From Bordetella flabilis (lineage in GTDB: Bacteria; Pseudomonadota; Gammaproteobacteria; Burkholderiales; Burkholderiaceae_B), in the NCBI RefSeq assembly GCF_001676725.1, contig NZ_CP016172.1:1922001-1986000 (forward strand): a stretch of 64,000 bases of DNA. The letters run 5' to 3'. Made by a program: the position numbers and the translations under genes. Each line of letters opens with the position of its first letter. Positions within the stretch are counted from its first letter, which is position 1. Shown piece after piece: positions 1 through 8,125 of the stretch. Under the pieces are notes generated by a model, which made no database searches, was not told where the DNA came from, and saw nothing but the letters and a program-made list of their open reading frames with translations.

Positions 1-693
1 AACGTGGTGACGCCATCCGCGCATACGCCGTGGTACGACGGACCGCCGCTGCTCGCGCTGCTCGAGGCGCTGGATCCCGCCGCGGAAAACGGGACCGCGC
101 CCTTGCGTTTCCCGGTGCAGTGGGTGGTGCGCCACGACGGCAGCAGTGCGCAGGACTTCCGCGGCTATGCCGGCCGTGTCGCCAGCGGCACGTTGCGGCG
201 CGGCGATGCCATCGTCGTGCAGCCCTCGGGCATGACCGCGCGGGTGGCTGAAGTGCGCGTGCATGACCGCGCCTTGTCCGCGGCCGTTGCGGGCGATTCG
301 GTCATTGTGGTGCTGGACCGCGATGTCGACGTATCGCGCGGCGATGTGCTGGCTCACGCCGATGCACCGGCGAGCGTAGACAAGGAGTTCGATGCCGAGG
401 TGTGCTGGCTCGACACGCAGGCACTCAATCCCGCGCGGAAATACTTGCTCAAGCAGGGCACGAGGCTGACGAGTGCGCGGATACGCGAGGTGCGCTCGCG
501 GCGCGACATACATGAGTTGCGTGAAGTGGATGTCGAAGGCGGCACATTGGCGATGAACGACATCGGCAGGCTGCGCATCGTTACACGGGATCCATTGGCA
601 ATGGATCGCTATGACGAGATCGCGGCCACAGGGGCCTTCATTCTGATCGACGAATCCACCCACCAGACGGCGGCGGCGGGAATGTTGCGCTAG
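1..693 (+). CDS. cysN: Sulfate adenylyltransferase subunit 1 (CysN), C-terminal part
   Basis: The reading frame is open from base 1, so the start and the N-terminal GTPase domain lie outside the window; 230 residues are visible. The first residues (NVVTPSAHTPWYDGPPLL) match the linker after the G domain of CysN. They are followed by the EF-Tu-like beta-barrel domains (FRGYAGRVASGTLRRGD; the GDSVIVVLDRDVDVSRGDVL region) and a typical end (TGAFILIDESTHQT). CysN is the GTPase subunit that, with CysD, makes adenosine 5'-phosphosulfate from ATP and sulfate in assimilatory sulfate reduction. No APS kinase (CysC) domain is fused at the C-terminus. Identification is confident; whether CysD lies upstream cannot be seen. 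Confidence 0.93.
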   Translation, partial: NVVTPSAHTPWYDGPPLLALLEALDPAAENGTAPLRFPVQWVVRHDGSSAQDFRGYAGRVASGTLRRGDAIVVQPSGMTARVAEVRVHDRALSAAVAGDSVIVVLDRDVDVSRGDVLAHADAPASVDKEFDAEVCWLDTQALNPARKYLLKQGTRLTSARIREVRSRRDIHELREVDVEGGTLAMNDIGRLRIVTRDPLAMDRYDEIAATGAFILIDESTHQTAAAGMLR

Positions 694-868
694 GCCTTGG
701 CTGGCGCGGACACAGCACCGGCCGCGACAGCTCCCCATCGGCCGGAAAGCCTTATCTGGCGCGGTTTTGCGGTAAAGCCACACTGCGAAAAAAACGCCGG
801 TCGAGGTCATCCAACTTGGGGTAAAGTGGGGCGTCGCCGGCGTATTGGCGGCAGGTACTTGCCAGAAC

Positions 869-888
869 TACTGTATGGATGTACAGTA
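869..888. promoter_or_regulatory. LexA (SOS) operator
   Basis: A 20-base site reads TACTGT-ATGGATGT-ACAGTA. It has perfect TACTGT/ACAGTA arms and an 8-base spacer, the E. coli-type LexA consensus CTGT-N8-ACAG with conserved flanks. It ends 5 bases before the ATG at 894 of the radical SAM gene, so bound LexA would block initiation there. The match is seen directly; LexA binding is inferred. No SD-like sequence fits between the box and the ATG, so the transcript may have a very short leader. Confidence 0.85.
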
Positions 889-893
889 GATTC

Positions 894-2102
894 ATGGCGC
901 GTACCGATCATTCCGTTTTTGCCGGTTCTGGGTCCCCGGCTGCCGCCCCCGCCGCCTTGCGCGGTCGGGGTGCGGTTACTAATGTACGGCATCGTTTCCA
1001 GCAGGATGACCGCACGGCGGTCGATCCGGCGGTCGATCCGGCTGAACTGGCCGACGAACCCGCGCCCAAGATCGTTCCCATATACCCTGTCCGGCCGTCC
1101 GCCGCGACGCCGCCAGGGCCGGTCACCACGGTCGCCGTGGAGCAGGCGCGCAAGCTGCTCTCGCGCAACGATTCACCGGACGTGCCGTTCGACCGGGCCA
1201 TCAATACCTACCGGGGATGCGAGCACGGCTGCGTCTATTGTTTTGCGCGGCCTACGCATGCGTATCTGGGATATTCCCCGGGCTTGGATTTCGAAACCCG
1301 TCTGATCGCCAAGGCCAACGCCGTGGATGCGTTGCGGGCGGAGCTGGGGCGGCCCGGGTATCGCGTGGCGCCCGTCAATGTCGGTTCCGCGACAGACGTC
1401 TACCAGCCCATCGAACGCGCCTGGCGCCTGACCCGCGGCGTCATCGAACTGCTCCTGGAAACCGGACATCCGCTGACCATCGTCACGAAGAACGCGCTCA
1501 TCGAGCGGGATCTCGACCTGCTGCAGGCACTGGCGCGGCGCAATCTGGTCTCGGTCTATATCAGCGTCACGTCGCTGGACGCGGACCTTTCCCGTGTGCT
1601 GGAACCGCGTGCCTCGGCCCCTTGGCGACGCCTGCAAACAGTGCGGGCGCTGGCCGATGCCGGCGTGCCGGTGGGCGTGCTCGCCGCGCCCATGATTCCG
1701 TTCATCAACGACGAATTCCTGGAACGCATCGTGGAGGCCGCCGGCCAGGCGGGTGCCTATCACGCCAGCTATACCGTCGTCCGGCTGCCCTGGGAAGTCA
1801 GGCCGGTCTTCGAGCAGTGGCTGCAAGCCCATTTCCCGGATCGCGCCGACCGCGTGCTGCACCGGATCGAAGACATGCGCGAAGGCAGGCGCAACGATCC
1901 TCGTTTCGGTACCCGGATGCGGGGCACAGGAATCTGGGCGGATCTGCTGCGCCAGCGGTTTGCCCTGGCCGTGCGCAAGGCTGGACTGAACCAGCAGCGC
2001 CTGCAGCTGGACACCCACCAATTCGTACCTCCGGCTCCGACGCAAGGGCCGGTCTTTTCCCATGGACCAGCGGCCGCGCGGCAGTTGGGTCTATTCGACT
2101 GA
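894..2102 (+). CDS. PA0069-family radical SAM protein, LexA-controlled
   Basis: This 402-residue protein has the radical SAM cluster motif CX3CX2C at about residues 109-116 (YRGCEHGCVYCFARPTHAY), the signature of the PA0069 / spore-photoproduct-lyase-like family (COG1533). A basic, low-complexity N-terminal ~70 residues precedes the core. The C-terminal half has the family motifs GSATDVYQPIE and PLTIVTKN, and an MRGTG motif near the end. I chose ATG 894 because an upstream in-frame ATG (879) lies inside the LexA box. The substrate is unknown; the family resemblance and SOS box point to a role in the DNA damage response. As I recall, Pseudomonas PA0069 itself is reported to be LexA-regulated, which fits. 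Confidence 0.88.
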   Translation: MARTDHSVFAGSGSPAAAPAALRGRGAVTNVRHRFQQDDRTAVDPAVDPAELADEPAPKIVPIYPVRPSAATPPGPVTTVAVEQARKLLSRNDSPDVPFDRAINTYRGCEHGCVYCFARPTHAYLGYSPGLDFETRLIAKANAVDALRAELGRPGYRVAPVNVGSATDVYQPIERAWRLTRGVIELLLETGHPLTIVTKNALIERDLDLLQALARRNLVSVYISVTSLDADLSRVLEPRASAPWRRLQTVRALADAGVPVGVLAAPMIPFINDEFLERIVEAAGQAGAYHASYTVVRLPWEVRPVFEQWLQAHFPDRADRVLHRIEDMREGRRNDPRFGTRMRGTGIWADLLRQRFALAVRKAGLNQQRLQLDTHQFVPPAPTQGPVFSHGPAAARQLGLFD

Positions 2103-2127
2103 ACGTCGTCTCCCAAGGAGAACTCGC

Positions 2128-2460
2128 ATGAACGTCGCCGCAGAACAACAATTCCCCGCCAAGTGGCCGTTTCCACCCGCGCCGCCGGCGCGACGCAGCT
2201 GGGGCCTGCCAGGCTGGAGCCGGTCCGGCCGTGGGCGCGCCACGCCGAGGGCGAACTTCAGCCGTCAGGAGGGCGCCCCGGACGCCTTTTCGGGGGCTTC
2301 GCTGGGCGGTCCTGTGTCGGCGGCGGCGTCCGGTCCTTCCGCTGGGATGGCATCCCAAAGCGTCAGCCTGCGGCAAATGATCGTCGATATCCTGCTCGTG
2401 GCCATGTGGGGCGCCATGATCCCGGCGCTGATGTGGCTGGGCGCCGCCGCCGGGTTCTGA
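2128..2460 (+). CDS. Small hypothetical protein with C-terminal membrane anchor
   Basis: 110 residues; the start is set by an AAGGAG Shine-Dalgarno at 2115-2120, eight bases before ATG 2128. The first ~75 residues are rich in Pro, Ala, Arg and Ser and look disordered. The last ~30 (MIVDILLVAMWGAMIPALMW and following) form one hydrophobic helix that would anchor the protein in the inner membrane with a very short tail. It starts 25 bases after the radical SAM gene and may be co-transcribed with it, which would make it SOS-inducible by read-through. I do not recognise the family. Confidence 0.6.
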   Translation: MNVAAEQQFPAKWPFPPAPPARRSWGLPGWSRSGRGRATPRANFSRQEGAPDAFSGASLGGPVSAAASGPSAGMASQSVSLRQMIVDILLVAMWGAMIPALMWLGAAAGF

Positions 2461-2475
2461 CTACGCCCCGCGGAC

Positions 2476-2504
2476 TTACCTAAGCTGCTGATTTCATGTA
2501 AAAT
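2476..2504 (+). promoter_or_regulatory. Candidate sigma70 promoter of rplS
   Basis: TTACCT (2476-2481), a 17-base spacer and TAAAAT (2499-2504) lie just after the preceding gene. The -10 box is good and the -35 box weak. It would start a transcript with a leader of about 260 bases before rplS. Confidence 0.4.
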
Positions 2505-2771
2505 GCTGGGTTTGCCAAAACTCATCCTCTGCGTGCGGGCTTCATAACGCAAAAGCGCAAAAGGTGGCGGCAGGTGCGGCGGAACGGAACGGTGCGGGAA
2601 CCTTGCGATGTGGATTTGATCGCGCGGTTTCAACCTCCCGGTTCCAGCGCATGGTTTATCCCGCCCCGGCAAAACGTCGTGAACAGGCAATACATACGGC
2701 AAAGTTAGTACAGGCCCGACATCGGGCCACCTGGCACGGCACCGCACAGAAATGATGATTCCGGAGTTTTC
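2505..2771 (+). other. Long untranslated leader of rplS
   Basis: About 265 bases with no supported gene. It contains a perfect hairpin GGCCCG-ACAT-CGGGCC at 2713-2728, several purine-rich stretches, and the SD (CCGGAG, about 2761-2766) for rplS. Because rplS here is not preceded by rpsP-rimM-trmD, this leader is where autoregulation by L19 or another control could act. No known riboswitch was recognised. Confidence 0.4.
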
Positions 2772-3182
2772 ATGAACCTTATCGCTATCCTGGAACAGGA
2801 AGAAATCAAGCGCCTGATGGGCGACAAGACGCTTCCGTCCTTCGCCGCGGGTGACACCGTGATTGTCAACGTGAACGTCGTCGAAGGCACGCGCAAGCGC
2901 GTGCAGGCCTTTGAGGGCGTCGTCATCGCCAAGCGCAACCGCGGCCTGAATTCGGCCTTCATCGTGCGCAAGATCTCGTCGGGCCAGGCCGTGGAGCGTA
3001 CGTTCCAGCTGTACTCGCCGCAGATCGCCTCCATCGAGGTCAAGCGCCGTGGCGACGTGCGTCGCGCCAAGCTGTACTACCTGCGCGACCGTTCGGGCAA
3101 GTCGGCTCGCATCAAGGAAAAGCTGGTGAGCCGCCAGGCTGCCGCCCAATCGGCCCGCGCCGCCGAAGCCTCAGCGGACTGA
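2772..3182 (+). CDS. rplS: 50S ribosomal protein L19
   Basis: The N-terminal ~115 residues are a clear L19 ([72 protein letters not shown]). The 136-residue length includes an Ala/Ser-rich tail of about 20 residues beyond the usual end. L19 sits at the 30S-50S interface. In many proteobacteria rplS is the last gene of rpsP-rimM-trmD-rplS; here it is on its own between its promoter and a strong terminator, so it is a single-gene unit. Confidence 0.98.
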   Translation: MNLIAILEQEEIKRLMGDKTLPSFAAGDTVIVNVNVVEGTRKRVQAFEGVVIAKRNRGLNSAFIVRKISSGQAVERTFQLYSPQIASIEVKRRGDVRRAKLYYLRDRSGKSARIKEKLVSRQAAAQSARAAEASAD

Positions 3183-3220
3183 TCGGGATGACTGGCTTTC
3201 CCAGCCGGTCCCCGAGCAGC

Positions 3221-3249
3221 AAAGGCACCCTCCGCGGGTGCCTTTTTGT
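3221..3249 (+). terminator. Rho-independent terminator of rplS
   Basis: The stem AAAGGCACCC / GGGTGCCTTT with loop TCCGC is followed by a T-run, about 40 bases after the rplS stop. Confidence 0.93.
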
Positions 3250-3410
3250 TTTCCCCCGAAGGGGCCAGCCGTCTTTTTGTCGGTCTTTTCCGTCGCGGCC
3301 CCTTGTGTCGCGCCTCGCGGTATCCTGATGCGGCCTGGCTTTTCGCTCGTTCCCGCTCGCTCTTTTCCTGTTGCCTCAAGTTCCCCGCCTTCCACGCTGC
3401 CATACCGACC

Positions 3411-4133
3411 ATGCCTGACCAACCGTCCTCGCGACCGCGCCGTTCCGCCGTCCGGCCTTCTTTCGATGCGGCCGAGCAACCCTGGATCGTTGCCAATGAG
3501 GGCCTGCGGGCCCTGCCGCCGGAGGCGCTGACGGCGGATGCGCTGCGGCGCGTCCTGGGGCGCCCGGAAAGCTGGTCCGTGCAAATGCCGCTGAACGACG
3601 ATAGCCGTTATCCCGGCCGCGAAGGCGCTCCCGTGCTGGCTGCAGTGCTTATTCCCCTGGTCGCGCGGGAGCAGGGCGTGACGGTCATGCTGACGCAGCG
3701 CACGGCGCATTTGTACGACCACGCGGGCCAGATCAGCTTCCCGGGGGGGCGAATCGAAGACTCCGACGCCAGCCCGGTCGCCGCGGCCCTGCGCGAAGCG
3801 CAGGAAGAGACCGGCCTGAGCGCGGAATGGGTGGACGTACTGGGTACCATGCCGCCGTATCTCACGGCGACCGGCTTCTCCATCACGCCGGTGGTGTCCC
3901 TGGTGCGCCCGGGATTCGAACTCGCCCCCGACACTTTCGAAGTGGCCGAGGTATTCGAGGTACCGCTGTCCTTCATCGCCAACCCGGATAACCATCGCCT
4001 GCATCGCGTCGAACTGCCCGACGGCCGGGTGCGGCAGTTCTATTCCATGCCATGGGGTGGGTATTTCATCTGGGGAGCGACGGCCGCGATGTTGCGCAAC
4101 CTGTATTACCTGCTGCGCGGACCGTCGGAATAG
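3411..4133 (+). CDS. CoA pyrophosphatase (Nudix hydrolase)
   Basis: 240 residues. The Nudix box is complete (GGRIEDSD...REAQEETGL, fitting GX5EX7REUXEEXGU) and is preceded by the CoA-pyrophosphatase family signature (LTQRTAHLYDHAGQISFPGG). It is expected to cleave CoA to 4'-phosphopantetheine and 3',5'-ADP and to clear oxidised CoA. I chose ATG 3411 (MPDQPSSRPRR); an in-frame start at 3246 would fall inside the rplS terminator and give a non-conserved extension. The codons for FPGG contain a run of seven G (3743-3749). The gene converges on rsgA. Confidence 0.93.
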   Translation: MPDQPSSRPRRSAVRPSFDAAEQPWIVANEGLRALPPEALTADALRRVLGRPESWSVQMPLNDDSRYPGREGAPVLAAVLIPLVAREQGVTVMLTQRTAHLYDHAGQISFPGGRIEDSDASPVAAALREAQEETGLSAEWVDVLGTMPPYLTATGFSITPVVSLVRPGFELAPDTFEVAEVFEVPLSFIANPDNHRLHRVELPDGRVRQFYSMPWGGYFIWGATAAMLRNLYYLLRGPSE

Positions 4134-4152
4134 CGGTCACCGGCGTGCGGCC

Positions 4153-5169
4153 TCAATAACGCGGCGCCGCCGCGTTTTCTTCCAGGATGCGCAGATACAA
4201 GGCATGACGGGCGCGGTCTATCGTTCCCGCGGCCAACGCCGCCAACACGCCGCAGCCGGGCTCGTGCTGATGCGTACAGTTGTAGAAGCGGCAATGCTCT
4301 GCCGGGGCGGTGAATTCCGGGAAGCCGCGAGCGATTTCATCGCGGGTCAGGTGCTGCAGTCCGAAGGCCTGGAATCCCGGGGAGTCGATCAGGTCGCCGC
4401 CCTCCGGCAAGTGATACAGGTGCGTGCTGGTGGTCGTGTGCCGGCCCATGTCCAGAGCCGTCGAGTGTTCCCGGGTGGCCGCGTTCGCGTCGGGCACCAG
4501 CGCGTTGAGCAGCGTGGATTTGCCCATGCCGCTCTGGCCGAGCAGCAGGCTGACATGCCCCGCCATGTGGGGAAACAGCGCGCGCCGGGCGCTTGCCGTG
4601 TCGACGGCGCTGACTTCCAGCACGGGAACGCCCAGCCGGGCGAGCGGGGCCAGTCGGGCACGAGCGTGTTCGAGTCCTTGCGGAATATCGATCTTGTTCA
4701 GCACGATGAAGGGGGTGATGCCCACACTCCAGGCGCCGGCCAGCGCGCGCCCGACCAGGTCGTCGGAAAAAGTCGGTTCGGTCGCGACCACGATAAACAG
4801 CCGATCCACATTGGCGGCAAACTGCTTGGCGCGCATGTCGTCGGATCGGTAGAGCAGGTTGCTGCGCGGCAGAATGCGTTCGATGGCGCCTTCGTCACGG
4901 CCTTGCGGGGCGATTTCCACATGGTCGCCCACGGCGGCGCCGGCTTTCTTGCCGCGGGGATAGCATTGGCGCAGCGTGCCATCCGCCATTTCGACCGAGT
5001 AATGCCGTCCATGCGCGGCGACGATACGTCCCGGCAGCAATCCCTGGGATGCACCGCCGCCGGTGCCGCTCGGGTCCCCGGCGGTGTCGGCGCCGGCCTG
5101 GACGGGCGGCTTGTCCGCCGGGACGGGGGTTTGCCGCGCAGTGCGGAAATTGCGGTCGTGCCGGCTCAT
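4153..5169 (-). CDS. rsgA: Ribosome small subunit-dependent GTPase RsgA
   Basis: 338 residues with the circularly permuted GTPase order: G4 (NKID) first, then G1 (GQSGMGKST) and G3 (DSPGF). An N-terminal OB fold (GRIVAAHGRHYSVEM) and a C-terminal zinc finger (CRFYNCTHQHEPGC) complete the architecture. RsgA checks late 30S subunit maturation and hydrolyses GTP on the small subunit. Its ATG overlaps the stop of the upstream M48 peptidase by four bases (5166-5169), so the two genes are translationally coupled. Confidence 0.97.
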   Translation of the reverse strand: MSRHDRNFRTARQTPVPADKPPVQAGADTAGDPSGTGGGASQGLLPGRIVAAHGRHYSVEMADGTLRQCYPRGKKAGAAVGDHVEIAPQGRDEGAIERILPRSNLLYRSDDMRAKQFAANVDRLFIVVATEPTFSDDLVGRALAGAWSVGITPFIVLNKIDIPQGLEHARARLAPLARLGVPVLEVSAVDTASARRALFPHMAGHVSLLLGQSGMGKSTLLNALVPDANAATREHSTALDMGRHTTTSTHLYHLPEGGDLIDSPGFQAFGLQHLTRDEIARGFPEFTAPAEHCRFYNCTHQHEPGCGVLAALAAGTIDRARHALYLRILEENAAAPRY

Positions 5170-6416
5170 CGAGCGGCCGCGCCGAGATGCCGTATGCGCA
5201 CGGCGGCCGGTGGGTGGCTATCGTAGAAGGCGGAATGGACCGGATCGGGCGTCAGCGTGGCGGCATTGTCGTCGTACAGCTTGACCAGTGCGGACACGAG
5301 CTGGTCGGCCGAGCTCTGGCGCGCGGCATAGTCGTCGGCCTGGAACTCGTCGCGCCGCGAGTACCAGCTGGCGACCGGCGTGAACAGGAAGGTGAACACC
5401 GGCACCACCAGGAAGAACAGCAGCAGCGCCATGGCATCGTTGCGACCGTCCATGCGCGGCAGGACGCCCAACTGCTCGTAGAACCAGGGTTGGCGCGCCA
5501 GCCACCCCAGCACGGCGAAGAAGCCCAGGGCCACCGCGAAGCTGACCACGATGCGCTTGACGATATGCCGGCGCGCGAAGTGGCCCAGTTCATGCGCCAG
5601 CACGGCTTCGATCTCGTCGCCGTTCAGGCGTGACAGCAGCGTGTCGAAAAACACGATGCGGCGCGATTTGCCGAAGCCCGTGAAATACGCGTTGCCATGT
5701 CCGGAACGGCGCGAGCCGTCCATGACGAACAAACCGTTGATGGCGAAGCCGCAGCGCTGCACCAGCCGCTGGATGCGGCCGGACAGATCCGCGTCCGCCA
5801 GGGGCGTGAACTTGTTGAACAGCGGCGCGATCACCATGGGAAACAGCAGCAGCGTCAGCAGGCTGAAGCCGACCCAGAGGCCCCAGGCCCATATCCACCA
5901 CAAGCTGCCGGCCTTGGCCATCAGCCATAAAATCGCCGAGGCCAATGGCAGCCCGATCACGGCGGTAAGCAGGATGCCCTTTACCGCGTCCGAAAAAAAC
6001 AGGGCCGGCGTCATGCGATTGAAGCCGAAGCGCGCTTCCAGCCTGAACTGGCGCCACAAGGTGAACGGCAATTCCAGCGCTCCGAGCAACACGGCCACCA
6101 TGGTCAGCAGCAGCAACTGGCGCAGGAAATCGCTGTCGGTGACGTGGGCGGCCAGCACATCGATCATCTGCAAGCCCCCCAGCAGGGTCAGCCCGACCAG
6201 CACGGCGGCGTCAAAGACGCGTTCGAACATGCCGAGCCGCACGCGAGCGACGGTGTAGTCGGCGGCACGCTGGTGGCTGGGCAGGCCGATCCGGTCGGCG
6301 AATTCCGGCGGCACATGGTCGCGATTGCGCGCTACATGGCGGATCTGCCGGGTGGACAGCCAGAGCCTGACGCCGATATCGACCAGCAGCAGTACAACGA
6401 ACAACAGTGTCAGCAT
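5166..6416 (-). CDS. M48 (Ste24-like) zinc metallopeptidase, membrane-bound
   Basis: 416 residues. The zinc motif HELGH lies in EIEAVLAHELGHFARRH, with the third ligand Glu downstream (SRRDEFQADDYAA). An N-terminal signal/TM helix (LTLLFVVLLLVDIGVRLWL) and several more TM segments flank the active site, as in the Ste24/CAAX-protease branch of M48 rather than the shorter HtpX. Such bacterial enzymes act in membrane protein quality control. It is divergent from orn (59 bases between starts) and coupled to rsgA. Confidence 0.92.
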   Translation of the reverse strand: MLTLLFVVLLLVDIGVRLWLSTRQIRHVARNRDHVPPEFADRIGLPSHQRAADYTVARVRLGMFERVFDAAVLVGLTLLGGLQMIDVLAAHVTDSDFLRQLLLLTMVAVLLGALELPFTLWRQFRLEARFGFNRMTPALFFSDAVKGILLTAVIGLPLASAILWLMAKAGSLWWIWAWGLWVGFSLLTLLLFPMVIAPLFNKFTPLADADLSGRIQRLVQRCGFAINGLFVMDGSRRSGHGNAYFTGFGKSRRIVFFDTLLSRLNGDEIEAVLAHELGHFARRHIVKRIVVSFAVALGFFAVLGWLARQPWFYEQLGVLPRMDGRNDAMALLLFFLVVPVFTFLFTPVASWYSRRDEFQADDYAARQSSADQLVSALVKLYDDNAATLTPDPVHSAFYDSHPPAAVRIRHLGAAAR

Positions 6417-6474
6417 GGGGAGGATCGCCGGCGCGGGCCGATATGAGAAAATCGGGTTTTAAAAGGCAAATTAT

Positions 6475-7020
6475 ATGGCTCTGAACGACAACCGCCTGGT
6501 TTGGCTCGACATGGAAATGACGGGCTTGGATCCGGAAAAAGAACGCATTATCGAAGTGGCGGTGGTCGTGACCGAGCCCGATCTTACTGTGGTCGCCGAA
6601 GGTCCGGTACTGGTAATTCACCAACCCGACGCACTGCTCGACGCCATGGACAGCTGGAACAAGTCCACGCATGGCAAAAGCGGCCTGATCGACAAGGTCA
6701 AGGCATCCGCGATTTCGGAGCCCGAGGCAGAGGACATCCTGATTGCCTTCCTGGCGCAGCACGTGCCCGCCGGCAAATCGCCGCTGTGCGGCAACACCAT
6801 CAGCCAGGACCGGCGTTTCATGTTCCGCTACATGCCCAGGCTGGAACAGTTCTTCCATTACCGCAACCTGGATGTCAGCACGCTGAAGGAACTCGCGCGG
6901 CGCTGGCGGCCCGATGTCTACAAGTCTTTCGAAAAGAAAAGCCGCCACGAAGCCCTGGCCGATATCTACGACTCCATCGAAGAGCTCAAGCACTACCGGG
7001 AGCATTTCCTGAAGGTGTGA
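6475..7020 (+). CDS. orn: Oligoribonuclease
   Basis: 181 residues, the standard Orn length. The DEDDh exonuclease motifs are intact: [11 protein letters not shown] (DxE), the second Asp near [12 protein letters not shown], and [16 protein letters not shown] (H...D). Orn degrades 2-5 nt RNA, including pGpG from c-di-GMP turnover, and is often essential. An AAAAGG stretch upstream of ATG 6475 can serve as SD. The 3' end overlaps the convergent paaX by 35 bases. Confidence 0.98.
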   Translation: MALNDNRLVWLDMEMTGLDPEKERIIEVAVVVTEPDLTVVAEGPVLVIHQPDALLDAMDSWNKSTHGKSGLIDKVKASAISEPEAEDILIAFLAQHVPAGKSPLCGNTISQDRRFMFRYMPRLEQFFHYRNLDVSTLKELARRWRPDVYKSFEKKSRHEALADIYDSIEELKHYREHFLKV

Positions 7021-7954
7021 CGGGCCCGCCGAATCGTCGCAGCGCGACCGGGGAGAGGGGGCGATAGTCCCCGCCCGCCCGGCCGGCGATCTCGGCCAGA
7101 TGGATCTCCGACGCGTCGAACAGCGCCCAGTAGACGGTGCGGCATAGCGCTCGTGCCGTGTGTCCCGGCCAGTCGGGCGGCAGCATGCTCGCCGGCAATT
7201 GCGGGTCATGCAGGACGATCCGGCGCCACCGGTGCAGCAGCAGCATGCGCGTGGCAAAGGCCGCCGCCGGCTGCGCCGCCTCGCTGCCTTCCTGCAACAG
7301 CTTGCCCAGGGACCCGAACTGCCGGATAAACGCCCGGTATTGCTCGGCCAGGCCAGCCAGATCCCAGCACTGCGGCGCCAATTCCGCGAAGGGCAGGGCC
7401 GTGGCGCCCGGCAAGTCCCGCGCCGCCAGGACCAGTGCCTTGTCCGCGATATCCAGGGATCGCAGGATGGTCCCCGCGGTATCCGAATGGGCGCAAGGAT
7501 GGGCGAACACCCCGGGCGCCACCATGCCGAATCCCTCCCATTCCAGGGCCCGCCGCAGTTCGGTGCGTTCGGCCAACCCGTTGTTGCCAGTGCGAGGAAC
7601 CACCACCACGGTCCAGTCCCCGTTCCACGCTGGCTGCGTGCCGCCATAGATGCGCTGGGCCGCATGCGCCGTACTGCGCACGCCCTGCGGGGCAAGGCGA
7701 TAGAGGCTGCGGCGGCCGTGGCGCTCCGCATGCAGCCAGCCTTCGGCCACCAGCCGGAAGACGCTGGTGCGCAGCAACCGTTCGTTGATGCCCAGGGGCT
7801 GCAAAAGGGCGATCAGGTCGCCCAGCCATATCGCGCCGCCATGCGGTTCCAGCGCGTCTCCCAGCAGGGTGACGCACAGCGATTTGGCGCGTGGAGGATC
7901 CGTCTTGAGCAGGCGGGCGGTAAGGCGATCCAGCGCAGAGGCGGCAAGGGCCAT
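6986..7954 (-). CDS. paaX: Phenylacetate pathway repressor PaaX
   Basis: 322 residues; the PaaX family pattern is clear: N-terminal winged helix ([38 protein letters not shown]), a Cas2-like middle domain ([11 protein letters not shown]) and the C-terminal PaaX domain. PaaX represses paa genes until phenylacetyl-CoA, the product of PaaK, releases it. I start at ATG 7954 ([11 protein letters not shown]); upstream in-frame codons would run across the operator region. It is transcribed away from paaA, so one intergenic region can control both. Its end overlaps the 3' end of orn. Confidence 0.93.
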   Translation of the reverse strand: MALAASALDRLTARLLKTDPPRAKSLCVTLLGDALEPHGGAIWLGDLIALLQPLGINERLLRTSVFRLVAEGWLHAERHGRRSLYRLAPQGVRSTAHAAQRIYGGTQPAWNGDWTVVVVPRTGNNGLAERTELRRALEWEGFGMVAPGVFAHPCAHSDTAGTILRSLDIADKALVLAARDLPGATALPFAELAPQCWDLAGLAEQYRAFIRQFGSLGKLLQEGSEAAQPAAAFATRMLLLHRWRRIVLHDPQLPASMLPPDWPGHTARALCRTVYWALFDASEIHLAEIAGRAGGDYRPLSPVALRRFGGPVTPSGNAPGSA

Positions 7955-7993
7955 GATGGTGCAAGAAGGCCGGGCTTCGGGGCGACCGCCACA

Positions 7994-8050
7994 TGATACA
8001 TAAATCGGATGTGATACAGAAATACGTTTGACAGACAAAAATCTGTATTA
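7994..8050. promoter_or_regulatory. Candidate PaaX operators (TGATACA repeats)
   Basis: TGATACA occurs at 7994-8000 and 8012-8018 as an 18-base-spaced direct repeat. The second copy (TGATACAG, 8012-8019) is also an inverted repeat with CTGTATTA (8043-8050, 7 of 8 matching), whose arms bracket the -35 box of paaA. PaaX as the binding protein is inferred from position. Confidence 0.6.
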
Positions 8051-8056
8051 AATAAT
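8028..8056 (+). promoter_or_regulatory. Sigma70 promoter of the paaA operon
   Basis: A perfect TTGACA (8028-8033), a 17-base spacer and AATAAT (8051-8056, 5 of 6) lie 70 bases upstream of paaA. Near-consensus strength and overlap with the inverted repeat fit a strong promoter held off by a repressor. Confidence 0.8.
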
Positions 8057-8125
8057 CGATGCATCATCCGGCGGCCGAAGGGCGGGTTCCGCATCCGCGA
8101 TCGACGCGCCATGGAGGAGACGATC

